Origin: an uncultured Croceitalea sp.
Lineage (GTDB): Bacteria > Bacteroidota > Bacteroidia > Flavobacteriales > Flavobacteriaceae
Assembly: GCA_947494805.1 (NCBI GenBank)
Contig: CANLWK010000003.1
Span: 620,001-684,000, forward strand
DNA length: 64,000 bases
Direction: 5' to 3'
A model generated the notes under the pieces. The model made no database searches. It had not been told where the DNA came from and saw only the letters and a program-made list of their open reading frames with translations. Below are positions 46,743-57,024 of the stretch, in pieces. The translations under genes and the position numbers were made by a program. Every line of letters begins with the position of its first letter. Position 1 is the first letter of the stretch.

Positions 46743-48014
46743 ATGAGATTAAAACTAGTGGGTGTAGAGATTGGCGGTTATGACATATTGGCAAGCATAT
46801 GTCTAACTACCTTACCATGGACATTAAAAGGTAACTCAATAAGTCTGATTATTTTTTTTGTTTCTGTTGGTTATTTGATGGTATCTAACAAGGAAAGAAT
46901 AAATCTGTCTTTCAAAACTATATCCCTGGCTTCGACTTTTTTTTTGGTTGCATTTTTGTGGCTTTTAAGCACGTCAAATATCCTTTATGGTCTAAATTAT
47001 TTATTACGTATTATAAGCGGTTTTCTATTGCCTTTTTTCTTGGCTGGACTTTTTAGCTTGGCCAAAATCAGGATTAAAAGTGTTGTCCTACTCTTTTTTG
47101 TTTCATGTTTGTTGCGTTACAGTCTGTTTTTATTTGAGGTTATAGAACTAGAATTGATTTTTATATTGGACTATTGGATAGAGGTAACACTACAGTTCAA
47201 CCAACTTTTTAATGAAAAAGCGCTTCATACCACCTATTTTTCAATGTTTTTGGGTTTTTGTTCTTTGTCGGCATATCATTTTATTAAACAATCTAGGGCA
47301 GGGCAAAAAATGATTTGGGCTTTTGTTCTTTTTTCAAGTCTTTTAATGAGCTTTACGCTAATGGCAAAAATGCCCTTTTTAGCTAATTGCTTAGTAATTG
47401 TATTTTGGTTGTTAAAAGATTTCTTTCAATCAGAGTCTGTGGCTATGAAGACAATGTCGATCTCATCTATTGTAGTTTTGACTTTGTATTTTATCATGTT
47501 TCCTAATCCATTTAAACAGGATGTTATAAATTACATGAAAATTGTTAATAATGAAAACGCAATTGATGTTTACGATTATGATAAAGTGGGCTTAAAATCT
47601 AATTTAGAAAACTGGGAAAAAACCAATAGACTTCATATTTGGAAAACCTCGATTGAGACATTGAAAGGGAATTGGCTTTTTGGTTCCGGCACAGGAGATA
47701 TAGATGATGAAATGTATGAGGCATATAAGAAGTTAAATAAAACCTATTTTTTGAAATATCCAGCAAACACCCATAATCAATATCTGGACTATTTTATTAG
47801 GTATGGAATCTTGGGTTTTTTAATCATTATATTAAGTTTTGGTTTCTATTTTTTTATGGCCATAAAACACAATCAACATGTTTATTTGGGATTTTTAGTT
47901 CTTGTGGCTATGTGTTGTTTAACCGAGAACATTCTAAATAGACAATTTGGAATAGTATTTTTCTTTTTTTTTAACAGTTTTTTTCTTTTGATTTGCCAAA
48001 CTGATTTCGAATAA
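46743..48014 (+). CDS. O-antigen ligase/polymerase (WaaL/Wzy superfamily)
   Basis: 423 residues, about ten membrane helices (FLWLLSTSNILYGLNYLLRIISGFLLPFFLAG, YHFIKQSRAGQ). The large periplasmic loop and the motif NTHNQYLDYFIRYGILGFLIIIL (H-N-x2-L region with Arg) are the Wzy_C hallmark. It transfers or polymerises undecaprenyl-linked glycans on the periplasmic side. Last gene of the tightly packed block; a 132-base gap with a promoter follows. Confidence 0.85.
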   Translation: MRLKLVGVEIGGYDILASICLTTLPWTLKGNSISLIIFFVSVGYLMVSNKERINLSFKTISLASTFFLVAFLWLLSTSNILYGLNYLLRIISGFLLPFFLAGLFSLAKIRIKSVVLLFFVSCLLRYSLFLFEVIELELIFILDYWIEVTLQFNQLFNEKALHTTYFSMFLGFCSLSAYHFIKQSRAGQKMIWAFVLFSSLLMSFTLMAKMPFLANCLVIVFWLLKDFFQSESVAMKTMSISSIVVLTLYFIMFPNPFKQDVINYMKIVNNENAIDVYDYDKVGLKSNLENWEKTNRLHIWKTSIETLKGNWLFGSGTGDIDDEMYEAYKKLNKTYFLKYPANTHNQYLDYFIRYGILGFLIIILSFGFYFFMAIKHNQHVYLGFLVLVAMCCLTENILNRQFGIVFFFFFNSFFLLICQTDFE

Positions 48015-48021
48015 ACATTAC

Positions 48022-48050
48022 TTGTCTAGCAGGGTAATGATATACTTTTG
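48022..48050 (+). promoter_or_regulatory. Bacteroidota-type promoter for the priming transferase gene
   Basis: TTG at 48022-48024 and TACTTTTG at 48043-48050, with an 18-base spacer, fit the -33/-7 pattern. They lie in the only sizeable gap (132 bases) of the locus and imply a leader of about 90 bases. Confidence 0.45.
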
Positions 48051-48146
48051 TGCAAATCACCAATATTAATTAAACTTAATTGCCTTGTTAATTTAACATT
48101 TGATATTGTAATATTGAAAGGTAATTTCTAAAAATAATGAACGAAA

Positions 48147-49514
48147 ATGCCTAGACCTTCTATTTTAAATTCCATTGAGCGAAAGTTTATTTTGCTCGTT
48201 GGAGATTTGTTTATTGTTTTGGCCTCGGTGAATCTACTTATTAATCATGCTATTGATAAGCAGTACATATCAGTCACATTGAAAGTCGTACTCTTTATAA
48301 TTGCTGTTTTTTCATATTTGATATTGGCATATATTTTGGACTTTTTCAACCTAGAAAAGGTTGCAAAAAGGCGATATATCATTTCTCAATCAATTTATAT
48401 TTCGGCGTTGTATGTTTTTGTTGTTTTTATATCAGCCGTTATTTTTTTTGATGCAAGTTTTTGGAGACTTCCCCTGCTCTCTTTTTTGTTGTTGACACCG
48501 GTTGAAATAGGGCTTTGGAGATTTTTTTTTGGTAATGTTTTCAAAATCGTACCTACCACAAAAAAGGTGCTTTATGTATATGACAACAATACGCAAAAAG
48601 ACTTTAAAGAGGCAACTGACAACATTAATGGAAATGAAAAAGAAACTTTTTATAGGGTAAAATTAACACATTCAATTACAGATGCATCTGCGGTAAACAA
48701 AAGACTGTTTTATGAAGCGACTGAAAAAGTGGACACGTGGATTATCAATATTAGGGACTATAATCAAATATCAGGTGAACTTGAAAGTTTATTGCTAAAT
48801 TCTATACTAAATGGGAAAGAAGTCTTGTCCTACACATCTTTTTATGAAAACATATACGAAGCGCTTCCCATTAAATCGCACTATCATAGTTTTTATGAAA
48901 TACTTGAATTAAAAAATAAGAAAATAAGATATCTACAAGTAATCTTTAGCTTTATCGTAAATTTTGTTCTGTCACTTCTCGTTGGGCTTATATTCATAGC
49001 CGTTTGTCCTTTTGTCTTTTTCTTTAATCTTTTCTTTAACAAAGGCCCTTTGTTTTATACACAACTAAGGGTGGGTCAGCACGGGAAAGAGTTTAAAATC
49101 TATAAATTTAGGTCCATGGTTGTTCACGCTGAAAAAGCAGGGGCACAGATGGCTCAGAAAAACGACAATAGAATAACACCTTTCGGAAGAATTTTAAGAA
49201 TTTTTAGAATTGATGAGTTACCACAAATACTTTCTGTAATTTTTGGAAACATGCAATTTATAGGCCCAAGGCCAGAAAGAAAGGTATTTGTAGACCAATT
49301 AAACAAGATCACCCCATTTTATAGTGTGAGGCATTTGTATAAACCGGGGATTACGGGCTGGGCTCAGGTAAAATATAAGTATGGAGAAGATCTTGAAGAT
49401 TCCATTAGAAAGCTAGAATATGACTTGTATTATATCAAAAACAAATCGATTACATTAGATTTACGAATCATTTTCAAAACAGTGACTACTGTTTTGTTTT
49501 CTAGAGGAGTTTGA
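48147..49514 (+). CDS. Exopolysaccharide polyprenyl glycosylphosphotransferase (priming enzyme, WcaJ-like)
   Basis: 455 residues. Four N-terminal helices (about 12-120) and a fifth (about 268-292: [30 protein letters not shown]) precede the bacterial sugar transferase domain: [44 protein letters not shown] and [11 protein letters not shown]. It transfers a sugar-1-phosphate to undecaprenyl phosphate to start each repeat unit. Glucose-1-phosphate or a related hexose is likely but cannot be fixed. The UDP-glucuronate decarboxylase-like gene starts 1 base later. Confidence 0.93.
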   Translation: MPRPSILNSIERKFILLVGDLFIVLASVNLLINHAIDKQYISVTLKVVLFIIAVFSYLILAYILDFFNLEKVAKRRYIISQSIYISALYVFVVFISAVIFFDASFWRLPLLSFLLLTPVEIGLWRFFFGNVFKIVPTTKKVLYVYDNNTQKDFKEATDNINGNEKETFYRVKLTHSITDASAVNKRLFYEATEKVDTWIINIRDYNQISGELESLLLNSILNGKEVLSYTSFYENIYEALPIKSHYHSFYEILELKNKKIRYLQVIFSFIVNFVLSLLVGLIFIAVCPFVFFFNLFFNKGPLFYTQLRVGQHGKEFKIYKFRSMVVHAEKAGAQMAQKNDNRITPFGRILRIFRIDELPQILSVIFGNMQFIGPRPERKVFVDQLNKITPFYSVRHLYKPGITGWAQVKYKYGEDLEDSIRKLEYDLYYIKNKSITLDLRIIFKTVTTVLFSRGV

Positions 49515-49515
49515 C

Positions 49516-50490
49516 ATGAAAAAAACCTTAATCACAGGCGCCGCAGGATTTTTGGGATCACACCTTTGCGATCGATTTATAGCAGAAGGACATCATGTTA
49601 TTGGTATGGATAATCTCATTACTGGAGATTTAAAGAACATTGCCCACCTTTTTCCATTGGAACGGTTCGAGTTTCATCACCACGATGTCACCAAGTTCGT
49701 GCATGTTTCAGGCCATTTAGACTACATACTTCACTTTGCCTCACCAGCGAGTCCCATCGATTATTTGAAAATACCTATTAAAACGCTGAAAGTGGGATCC
49801 TTGGGCACTTTGAATCTTCTGGGTCTTGCAAAAGAAAAAAATGCTAGAATTTTAGTAGCATCTACTTCTGAGGTGTATGGAGACCCATTGGTACACCCCC
49901 AGAATGAAGAATACTATGGAAATGTGAGCCCAATAGGTCCACGAGGGGTGTATGATGAGGCCAAACGGTTCATGGAATCGATTACGATGGCATACCATCG
50001 CAGGCATGGATTAGACACTCGAATTGTTCGCATTTTCAACACGTATGGATCTAGAATGCGGTTAAACGACGGCCGTGTGGTGCCCGCATTTATGGGGCAG
50101 GCATTGCGTGGTGAAGATTTAACTGTTTTTGGTGATGGTTCACAAACCCGGTCGTTTACCTATATCGATGATCAAGTTGAGGGAATTTATCGCTTGTTGA
50201 TGAGCGACTACGTGGAACCGGTAAATATTGGAAATCCTGATGAGACCACTATTTTAGAATTTGCCCAAGAAATTATTAAGCTTACGGGTACCGAACAGAA
50301 AATCGTCTTTAAGCCTTTGCCCAAAGACGATCCTTTGCAACGCCAACCAGATATAAGTAGGGCAAAAGAGGTTTTAAATTGGGAGCCCAAGGTTCATCGG
50401 TCTGAAGGCCTAAAGCAAGTTTTTGACTATTTTAAATCGCTGTCCCCAGAGGAACTACAAAAGAAAGAGCATCGTGATTTTTCAAAATAA
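49516..50490 (+). CDS. UDP-glucuronate decarboxylase-like SDR
   Basis: 324 residues. Rossmann motif [14 protein letters not shown], substrate/UXS motif [32 protein letters not shown], catalytic [24 protein letters not shown] and [12 protein letters not shown] (Y-x3-K). All agree with UDP-xylose synthase. It converts UDP-glucuronate to UDP-xylose. Base composition is already higher in GC than the preceding genes, so it may belong to the core genome flank. It starts 1 base after the priming transferase gene. Confidence 0.9.
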   Translation: MKKTLITGAAGFLGSHLCDRFIAEGHHVIGMDNLITGDLKNIAHLFPLERFEFHHHDVTKFVHVSGHLDYILHFASPASPIDYLKIPIKTLKVGSLGTLNLLGLAKEKNARILVASTSEVYGDPLVHPQNEEYYGNVSPIGPRGVYDEAKRFMESITMAYHRRHGLDTRIVRIFNTYGSRMRLNDGRVVPAFMGQALRGEDLTVFGDGSQTRSFTYIDDQVEGIYRLLMSDYVEPVNIGNPDETTILEFAQEIIKLTGTEQKIVFKPLPKDDPLQRQPDISRAKEVLNWEPKVHRSEGLKQVFDYFKSLSPEELQKKEHRDFSK

Positions 50491-50538
50491 TTGGGCATCC
50501 AACAAACGGCAAATAGTATTTTAGCAAAAAATTAAATC

Positions 50539-51810
50539 ATGAATATTCTTATTCTCGGTTCAGGTGGCCGTGAGCATACCTTTGCTTGGAAACTTGCCCA
50601 AAGCCCAAAGCTTTCAAAATTGTTTGTTGCCCCTGGTAATGCGGGAACTTCTCAAATTGCGGAAAATGTGGCCATTGCGGGCAATGATTTTGAAGCTATA
50701 AAAACCTTTGTGCTGGACAACCAAATCCAAATGGTAGTTGTCGGACCTGAAGACCCGCTGGTAAAGGGAGTGCATGACTTTTTTCTTAATGATGATGAGC
50801 TGAAAGACACTATTCTTATTGGACCTGAAAAACATGCAGCAACCCTTGAAGGCAGCAAAGAGTTCGCCAAAGAGTTCATGATGCGACATGCGATTCCTAC
50901 TGCAGCGTATCAAAGCTTTACATCAGATAACCTTGAAGACGGCTATCGATTTTTGGAAAGCCTGAAACCGCCCTATGTGTTGAAAGCCGATGGTTTGGCT
51001 GCCGGTAAAGGAGTTCTGATTTTACAAGATTTGGCCGAAGCGAAGAATGAACTCAAAGCCATGTTGGTCGAGGCCAAATTCGGTGATGCAAGTACCACAG
51101 TGGTCATTGAAGAGTTTCTTGACGGTATCGAACTGAGCTGTTTTGTACTTACCGATGGGGATGATTATTTAATACTGCCAGAGGCCAAAGACTACAAACG
51201 TATTGGCGAAGGCGACACAGGTCTCAATACAGGCGGAATGGGGGCCATATCGCCGGTTCCATTTGCAGATGAGGAGTTCATGAGAAAAGTGGAAGAACGT
51301 ATCGTAAAACCCACCGTAGAGGGTCTAAAAAAAGACAGCACCCCGTACCAAGGGTTTATTTTTATCGGATTGATAAAAGTAAATGGAGAACCCAAGGTGA
51401 TTGAATACAATGTGCGTATGGGTGATCCCGAGACAGAAGTAGTTCTGCCGCGGATTAAAAATGACCTCGTTGAAGTGTTTCAAGCCGTAGGCACCAAAAC
51501 TTTAAAAGATGTTACCCTTGAAATTGATGAAAGAGCTGCTGTGACCGTGATGTCGGTTTCGGGCGGATATCCTGAAGCTTATGAAAAAGGCAAAGAAATT
51601 GTTGGGTTGAACACTGTCGAAGATTCAATGGTGTTCCATGCAGGCACTACAGAAAAAGAAGGCAAGGTTGTTACCAATGGTGGTCGGGTCATCGCCATAA
51701 CTTCCTATGGAAATACTATAGAAGCTGCATTAAAGACCTCGTATGACAATATGGGTTCCATTTGCTTTGAAGGTATGTACTACCGAAAGGACATCGGTTT
51801 TGACCTCTAA
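50539..51810 (+). CDS. purD: Phosphoribosylamine-glycine ligase
   Basis: 423 residues. [23 protein letters not shown] is the canonical start. The ATP-grasp blocks [35 protein letters not shown] and [16 protein letters not shown] are complete. It performs the second step of de novo purine synthesis, joining glycine to phosphoribosylamine. It is separated from the UXS gene by 48 bases. It begins a conserved flavobacterial stretch with DUF6341, DUF6427 and DUF4254. Confidence 0.97.
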   Translation: MNILILGSGGREHTFAWKLAQSPKLSKLFVAPGNAGTSQIAENVAIAGNDFEAIKTFVLDNQIQMVVVGPEDPLVKGVHDFFLNDDELKDTILIGPEKHAATLEGSKEFAKEFMMRHAIPTAAYQSFTSDNLEDGYRFLESLKPPYVLKADGLAAGKGVLILQDLAEAKNELKAMLVEAKFGDASTTVVIEEFLDGIELSCFVLTDGDDYLILPEAKDYKRIGEGDTGLNTGGMGAISPVPFADEEFMRKVEERIVKPTVEGLKKDSTPYQGFIFIGLIKVNGEPKVIEYNVRMGDPETEVVLPRIKNDLVEVFQAVGTKTLKDVTLEIDERAAVTVMSVSGGYPEAYEKGKEIVGLNTVEDSMVFHAGTTEKEGKVVTNGGRVIAITSYGNTIEAALKTSYDNMGSICFEGMYYRKDIGFDL

Positions 51811-51858
51811 TTCGAACGATACAAATAATAGAAAGAGGTGAGCTGAGCTTGGCAGAGG

Positions 51859-52080
51859 TTACAGGTATGAGTGTGAAGTGATACTTTTGTCTTCTTCACC
51901 ATTATCGTTGAATATCTTTAATTGCCCCATCCAATAGACCATGGCCACAAATCCGATTATCATGAACAACCAATTGATGGTGTTCGATGACCACCAACTT
52001 TGCATGAACCTAAAGAAATCGTAAGGTGCAAAAAGCACGTTTACAAATAAGTCTTCTATGCCGTAAAAAAATGAACTCAT
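51859..52080 (-). CDS. DUF6341 family small membrane protein
   Basis: 73 residues on the minus strand between purD and DUF6427. Starts MSSFFYGIEDLFVNVLFAPYDFFRFMQSWW and contains one membrane helix (about 34-52: TINWLFMIIGFVAMVYWMGQL) with an acidic, charged tail. I assign DUF6341 from memory. It seems restricted to Flavobacteriia and its function is unknown. Convergent with purD and divergent from DUF6427, with a 39-base spacer. Confidence 0.83.
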   Translation of the reverse strand: MSSFFYGIEDLFVNVLFAPYDFFRFMQSWWSSNTINWLFMIIGFVAMVYWMGQLKIFNDNGEEDKSITSHSYL

Positions 52081-52119
52081 GTTAGTTATATTTACCCTAC
52101 AAAAATAGTAAAACCTTAG

Positions 52120-53043
52120 ATGATTTCAAGCTTTTTTAGTAAAACTAAGCCAGTAAACTATTTGACGGCTTTGGGTTTCGTTGGTGTCGTTTACATCGTG
52201 TTGGTTTTATTGAACACTACCGATCTTTGGTCCCTTGAAGTTTTCATTCCCAAACTGATTGTTTTTCTGTTGCTTTTATTGACCGTGTTTTCGGTGATTC
52301 CGATTTTGAAAACCAACAAATTGGCCGAGGTCAGCTCACTGCCGATGTTATTTTTTGCACTGTTGACTATGGCTTTTTTAGTATCGCTGAACAATAATGC
52401 TGCCATTGTCAGTAATTTTTTGATTGTACTGGGGATGGATAAGTCACTTTCATTAAAAGAAGAAAAACGCACAAAATATAAGATCTTCGAAGCAGCATTG
52501 CTGGTTTTTGCAGCTTCAGTCTTTAATGAGTGGGCCCTTTTGTTTTTGATTCCGATTTATATTGCAATCTATGTGTACTGCGGAACACAGTTGCGAAACT
52601 GGTTAATGCCATTGGCTGCAGCCGTTGTTATTGTGCTATTATCTCTTGTGTATTCCGTTTTATCAGGCCATACTAATTTTTTTCAAGACCATTATCAATT
52701 TCAATTGAACACTGATTTTTCCATCAATCGATATATGGGTGTTGGTCTATACATCATATTTACTTTGGTTTTGACCATAATCGCGCAAGTGAAGTTAGCG
52801 AACAGGGCTATGGGAAGAATTCTTTCGCTGCGCATTTTGGGCGCGTTTTACACCATAGGAATAGCTTTGGTTTTTCTTTCAAGTGAAATGGGTATGGACG
52901 CTATCATTTACACTTTTTTTCCTGCTGCCATTTTTTTTAGCAACTATTTTGAAACCGTTAAAAGAAAACGATTTAAAGAGGTCTTCTTGGTCGTTCTAAT
53001 ACTTGGAGCCCTTGTATTAGGACTCAGTTACCTTATCCAATAA
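52120..53043 (+). CDS. DUF6427 family multi-pass membrane protein
   Basis: 307 residues with about nine or ten membrane helices (ALGFVGVVYIVLVLLNTTDLW, LIVFLLLLLTVFSVIPIL, VFLVVLILGALVLGLSYLIQ). A cytosolic loop MGMDKSLSLKEEKRTKYK sits between helices. Starts MISSFFSKTKPVNYLTALGF. The family occurs in Flavobacteriia beside DUF6341 and DUF4254; function unknown. It precedes the DUF4254 gene by 27 bases. Confidence 0.85.
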   Translation: MISSFFSKTKPVNYLTALGFVGVVYIVLVLLNTTDLWSLEVFIPKLIVFLLLLLTVFSVIPILKTNKLAEVSSLPMLFFALLTMAFLVSLNNNAAIVSNFLIVLGMDKSLSLKEEKRTKYKIFEAALLVFAASVFNEWALLFLIPIYIAIYVYCGTQLRNWLMPLAAAVVIVLLSLVYSVLSGHTNFFQDHYQFQLNTDFSINRYMGVGLYIIFTLVLTIIAQVKLANRAMGRILSLRILGAFYTIGIALVFLSSEMGMDAIIYTFFPAAIFFSNYFETVKRKRFKEVFLVVLILGALVLGLSYLIQ

Positions 53044-53070
53044 ACGTATCTTTGCAAAAAAATACATACT

Positions 53071-53676
53071 ATGTTCAGCGTTATCGCAAATAAAATTTTT
53101 GAAGAAAGTATACAGGCCTATCATATTGAAGATAGTGTTGACCAATCTTTTACCAATCCGTACGACGCCAACAGTATTGAGCATCTTTTATATCGCAAGA
53201 ACTGGATTGACACGGTACAATGGCATTATGAAGATATTATCAGAGATCCAAATATAGACCCTGTGGCGGCCCTAACCTTAAAACGAAAAATTGATGCGAG
53301 CAATCAAGACCGAACGGACTTGGTGGAGTACATAGACAGTTATTTTCTAGACAAGTACAAGAGGGTTAAAATTACTGACAGCGCAGGAATCAATACTGAG
53401 AGCCCTGCCTGGGCCATTGACCGGCTTTCGATTTTAGCATTGAAGATCTACCATATGCAAGAGGAGGTGGACCGTACAGATGCCGAACCAAAGCATATTG
53501 AGGCCTGTTCAAAAAAATTGGCCGTACTGTTAGAGCAACGTAAAGATTTATCAAGTGCCATAGACGAATTGCTTCAAGACATTGCTGCCGGAAATAAGTA
53601 TATGAAAGTCTATAGGCAAATGAAAATGTACAACGACGACGAACTTAATCCCGTGTTGCGTGGTCAAAAAGGGTAA
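53071..53676 (+). CDS. DUF4254 domain protein
   Basis: 201 residues, all-helical, cytosolic. Distinctive segments: NPYDANSIEHLLYRKNWIDTVQWHYEDIIRDPNIDP, LKRKIDASNQDRTDLVEYIDSYF and ESPAWAIDRLSILALKIYHM, matching DUF4254. Function unknown, often next to a glycosyltransferase family 9 gene, as here. Its 3' end overlaps that gene by 17 bases. A -7-like box TATCTTTG lies at 53047-53054. Confidence 0.9.
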   Translation: MFSVIANKIFEESIQAYHIEDSVDQSFTNPYDANSIEHLLYRKNWIDTVQWHYEDIIRDPNIDPVAALTLKRKIDASNQDRTDLVEYIDSYFLDKYKRVKITDSAGINTESPAWAIDRLSILALKIYHMQEEVDRTDAEPKHIEACSKKLAVLLEQRKDLSSAIDELLQDIAAGNKYMKVYRQMKMYNDDELNPVLRGQKG

Positions 53677-54706
53677 AAACGCCCATATATTGGTGATTCG
53701 CCTTTCGGCAATGGGCGATGTTGCCATGCTTGTTCCTTGCTTGTTGGCCTTGGTCAAGGCCTATCCTTTAGTACGGATTACGTTACTTACACGAGAACGT
53801 TTTAAGCCCATATTTAAAGAGGTACCCAATGTTACTATATTCTCTGCTGATGTAAAAGGTGCCCACAAAGGTTTTTTTGGGCTCTATCGCCTGTACAAAC
53901 AATTGATTCAACTGGATGTTGATGCGGTTGCAGACACACACCATGTGTTGCGAAGTTCCATTTTAAAGCTCTTTTTTAGGGGGGGTGGATATCCTTTTGT
54001 ACGGTTGGATAAAGGTCGTTCTGAAAAAAAACGACTGACAAGGGCTAAGAACAAAGTGTTTGAACCCTTAAAATCTTCACACCAAAGGTATAGCGATGTT
54101 TTCGCAGAGTTGGGATATCCCCTAACATTGGATGAAAGCAACCTTCTTCCCAAAATGGAATTACCAGATCAGCTAGCTATCCCAAAAAATAAAATACTGA
54201 TAGGGATAGCTCCTTTTGCGGCACATAAAAGTAAAATGTATCCATTGGACAGAATAAAACAGGTTATTCAAGAACTGAGTCGAGACGAAGATCACATCGT
54301 AGTACTTTTTGGTGGAGGTCCTACGGAAGTGCAAGCCTTAGAACAGCTTGAATCTGAATATTCAGATGGTGTTATTAATGTGGCAGGAAAGCTGTCTTTC
54401 AAAGAAGAGCTGGTATTGATATCAAACTTAAACGTGATGCTAGGCATGGACAGCGGCAATGGACACTTGGCAGCAAATTACGGTGTGCCCGTCGTGACGC
54501 TCTGGGGGGTAACACATCCATATGCGGGTTTCGCACCATATGGCCAACCCATTGAGAATTCATTGTGCGCCGACAGAGAAAAGTATCCGCTCGTACCTAC
54601 TTCTATTTATGGAAACAAATATCCTGTTGGATACGAGCATGCAATGGACACCATTGCTCCAGAAACTATAGTGACAAGAATTAAAACTATCTTAAAAACG
54701 GTCTAA
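53660..54706 (+). CDS. Glycosyltransferase family 9 (heptosyltransferase-like), GTG start
   Basis: 348 residues. Start is GTG at 53660, inside the DUF4254 gene; no ATG precedes the essential ILVIRLSAMGDVAMLVPCLLAL motif. Further GT9 blocks: IGIAPFAAHKSKMYPLDR and GMDSGNGHLAANYGVPVVTLWGVTHPYAGFAPYG. GT9 enzymes add heptose or a related sugar to the LPS core. Overlap of 17 bases with DUF4254 implies translational coupling. Its stop overlaps the tail of the convergent TetR gene by 4 bases. Confidence 0.9.
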   Translation: MVKKGKNAHILVIRLSAMGDVAMLVPCLLALVKAYPLVRITLLTRERFKPIFKEVPNVTIFSADVKGAHKGFFGLYRLYKQLIQLDVDAVADTHHVLRSSILKLFFRGGGYPFVRLDKGRSEKKRLTRAKNKVFEPLKSSHQRYSDVFAELGYPLTLDESNLLPKMELPDQLAIPKNKILIGIAPFAAHKSKMYPLDRIKQVIQELSRDEDHIVVLFGGGPTEVQALEQLESEYSDGVINVAGKLSFKEELVLISNLNVMLGMDSGNGHLAANYGVPVVTLWGVTHPYAGFAPYGQPIENSLCADREKYPLVPTSIYGNKYPVGYEHAMDTIAPETIVTRIKTILKTV

Positions 54707-55317
54707 GCCACCTCTTTTTGGGCGATGGAATGAAAATAGTAGCGTAGTTGTTGCAGGTACTGCTGTTTCAGAGCTCTTGCGTTTCCTTCTGCCATCAACG
54801 TTCGCACACCAATGTACGATGTAATAATATGGTTGGCTGCGCCTTCACAATCAATGTATTGATTTACATAGCCGTCCATCTGACCTTTTCTCAAAAGTGA
54901 AATGAGATTGATTTCCCAAATTTTCAAGATATCCACTAAATACTTATTGATTTTCGTGTTGCGCTTGTTGAATTCGGTAATGAAGTTTGACACAATGAAT
55001 CCCTTATCGTTGTCATCATCTTCAACTTTTTCCAAATCGCTTTGAAACATCTCTAAAATAAGTGGAAACGGACTTTGCTTGTACGTAACGGGTTCAATCA
55101 ACATATCTAAGGTACGTTGTAAGATGAGGTTCTGTGTAATACTGATAAAAAAGTCTTCTTTAGACTGAAAATTATGTTCAAAAACTTCTTTGGTAATGGA
55201 GAGATTTTGCACGATATCATCAATAGAAGTATTGTAATATCCATTTTTGTAAAAAAGCTCTAGCGCCTTTGCCCGCATTAAATGTAGGGTCTTGCTATTC
55301 TGTAACGTAGTTTTCAT
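54703..55317 (-). CDS. TetR/AcrR family transcriptional regulator
   Basis: 204 residues. N-terminal helix-turn-helix (about 14-60): RAKALELFYKNGYYNTSIDDIVQNLSITKEVFEHNFQSKEDFF. The helical ligand-binding domain follows with CEGAANHIITSYIGVRTLMAEG. Tail-to-tail with the GT9 gene and divergent from the Crp-like gene 286 bases away. Target unknown; autoregulation and control of the divergent gene are plausible. Confidence 0.9.
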   Translation of the reverse strand: MKTTLQNSKTLHLMRAKALELFYKNGYYNTSIDDIVQNLSITKEVFEHNFQSKEDFFISITQNLILQRTLDMLIEPVTYKQSPFPLILEMFQSDLEKVEDDDNDKGFIVSNFITEFNKRNTKINKYLVDILKIWEINLISLLRKGQMDGYVNQYIDCEGAANHIITSYIGVRTLMAEGNARALKQQYLQQLRYYFHSIAQKEVA

Positions 55318-55603
55318 AAGACTTGGTTTGTAAAATAAGTAGGTTTATTTCACAAATTTCGGCACATCATTATGTAAGATAAATCTTATAGGATTATTGG
55401 CATTTAAAATCGATATATGACATAATTGTTACGTTTTTGGTGATTATGTTCCAAGTAGTGAAAACAGGTCAACGAAACAATAGTGCTTTTTAACGGGAAC
55501 GCTACCTAAGAGATAAGTTTTCAAAGCACTGAACCATTGTATTGTTTGATAATGGTAGAGATTTGGCGTAAATTCAAAGAACTAATGAGTTAAAGTGTCG
55601 GTG

Positions 55604-56167
55604 ATGACCTTTTTAGAATTCTACAATATGGTTTTAAAGGAAACCAAAACGTTGGACGAACTTTCATTTCCTGTTGAAAAAGTGGTATTTCCTAGAGGAA
55701 CTGTCATTACTACTTATGGTGAAATCGAAGGTTCGGTCTATTTTATCAATAGCGGAATTGTAGAATTGAGCATCAAAAGCTATATGACCGAAAAGATTAT
55801 CGACTTCTTTTTTGAGAATGAAATGGTTGCGAGTTTAACTTCCTTTCTGATACAGTCAGAAAGTGACGTGCAACTGACAGCTTTGATGGATTGTGAATTG
55901 GAAAGGGTGAATTACCATGATTTGATGAAAGCCTATGAACATGATTTAAGCATCAATAAATTTGGTAGAAAGATTATGGAGGGGGCTTACATACGCAAAT
56001 CTAATCGAGAGAAAGCCTTGCTTACCAAAACTGCTGAAGAGATTTATGCTAAAATGTTCAGAACACACCCTCAATACATTTCCTATATTCCTGTAAACAA
56101 AATTGCCAAGTATTTGGGCATTCATCCTGAGAGTTTGAGCAGAATCCGTAAAAAACTGAATTCCTAA
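55604..56167 (+). CDS. Crp/Fnr family transcriptional regulator
   Basis: 187 residues from the ATG at 55604 (a GTG at 55595 would add three residues). Cyclic nucleotide-binding-like domain (about 15-110: VVFPRGTVITTYGEIEGSVYFINSGIVELSI, KIIDFFFENEMVASLTSFL), then a winged-helix end (about 145-187: IPVNKIAKYLGIHPESLSRIRKKLN). No FNR-type cysteine cluster is seen, so it is not an oxygen sensor of that type. It likely controls the downstream hydroxylase gene (77-base gap). Confidence 0.9.
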   Translation: MTFLEFYNMVLKETKTLDELSFPVEKVVFPRGTVITTYGEIEGSVYFINSGIVELSIKSYMTEKIIDFFFENEMVASLTSFLIQSESDVQLTALMDCELERVNYHDLMKAYEHDLSINKFGRKIMEGAYIRKSNREKALLTKTAEEIYAKMFRTHPQYISYIPVNKIAKYLGIHPESLSRIRKKLNS

Positions 56168-56244
56168 CATAGGTCAAGTGTAATCTTTAGTTTGTGATTT
56201 TTACTGCAACTAGTTTTGCAACAGAAATTTAAAACTAAAAAAAC

Positions 56245-57024
56245 ATGCAAGATTTCATCAATCAATTGCCTTCACCATTGGCAATTTTATTGGACCCCAT
56301 TTCTTTAATTGTCTATCTCATTTTTGGGGGATTGTTTCTTTGGGAAACATTTTTCCCTGCAAGGGCACTGCCAAAAGTGAAATTCTGGAAACTGAAAGGA
56401 CTACTGTTCTTTTTAGCCTATGTGCTGTTGACCACTTACATTCCACTTTTGTGGGACGGCTTTCTCGCGCCTTACCAGTTATTGGACTTGAGTTTATTGG
56501 CTTTACCGTTACAAATCATTTTGGGCGTTTTGTTGTTTGAGTTGGTGCAGTACGGATGGCATATCAGTATGCACAAATCTGACTTTTTGTTTCGCATATC
56601 ACATCAAATGCATCATAGCGCAGAACGGTTAGATGTGCCAAGTGCATTTATGTTCAGTGTAAATGATATGATAGGGCTATCCCTAGTGGGCTCCATAAGC
56701 TTTACTCTGCTCATGGGACTTTCACCCGATGCTATTACCATTATCATTTTGAGCTTGACCTTTTTAGGTGTTTTTCAACATGCCAATATCAAAACACCAA
56801 GATGGTTGGGATATATAGTGCAAAGGCCAGAAAGCCATTCTTTGCACCATGCCAAAGGAGTACATGGTTATAACTATACGGATCTGCCAATCATTGATAT
56901 GTTGTTCGGAACATTTAAAAACCCGAAGACTTTTGAAAATGAAACCGGGTTTTATTTTGGAGCTTCCAATAGAATATGGGAGATGTTGCGGTTCAAAGAT
57001 GTGACCTCTAGACCTAAACAATGA
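56245..57024 (+). CDS. Sterol desaturase/fatty acid hydroxylase superfamily protein
   Basis: 259 residues with about five membrane helices. Histidine boxes HISMHKSD, HQMHH and HSLHHAKGVHGYNY (with PESHSLHH) are intact and would hold the di-iron site. The family hydroxylates or desaturates lipids in the membrane. A -7-like TAGTTTTG at 56211-56218 precedes the ATG. The Crp-like regulator is directly upstream. The stop overlaps the start of the metalloprotease gene. Confidence 0.9.
   Translation: MQDFINQLPSPLAILLDPISLIVYLIFGGLFLWETFFPARALPKVKFWKLKGLLFFLAYVLLTTYIPLLWDGFLAPYQLLDLSLLALPLQIILGVLLFELVQYGWHISMHKSDFLFRISHQMHHSAERLDVPSAFMFSVNDMIGLSLVGSISFTLLMGLSPDAITIIILSLTFLGVFQHANIKTPRWLGYIVQRPESHSLHHAKGVHGYNYTDLPIIDMLFGTFKNPKTFENETGFYFGASNRIWEMLRFKDVTSRPKQ

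Noticed and set aside
55318-55603. Possible small gene between the TetR and Crp-like genes
   Set aside because: No frame of useful length or recognisable start; the gap looks like a divergent regulatory region.
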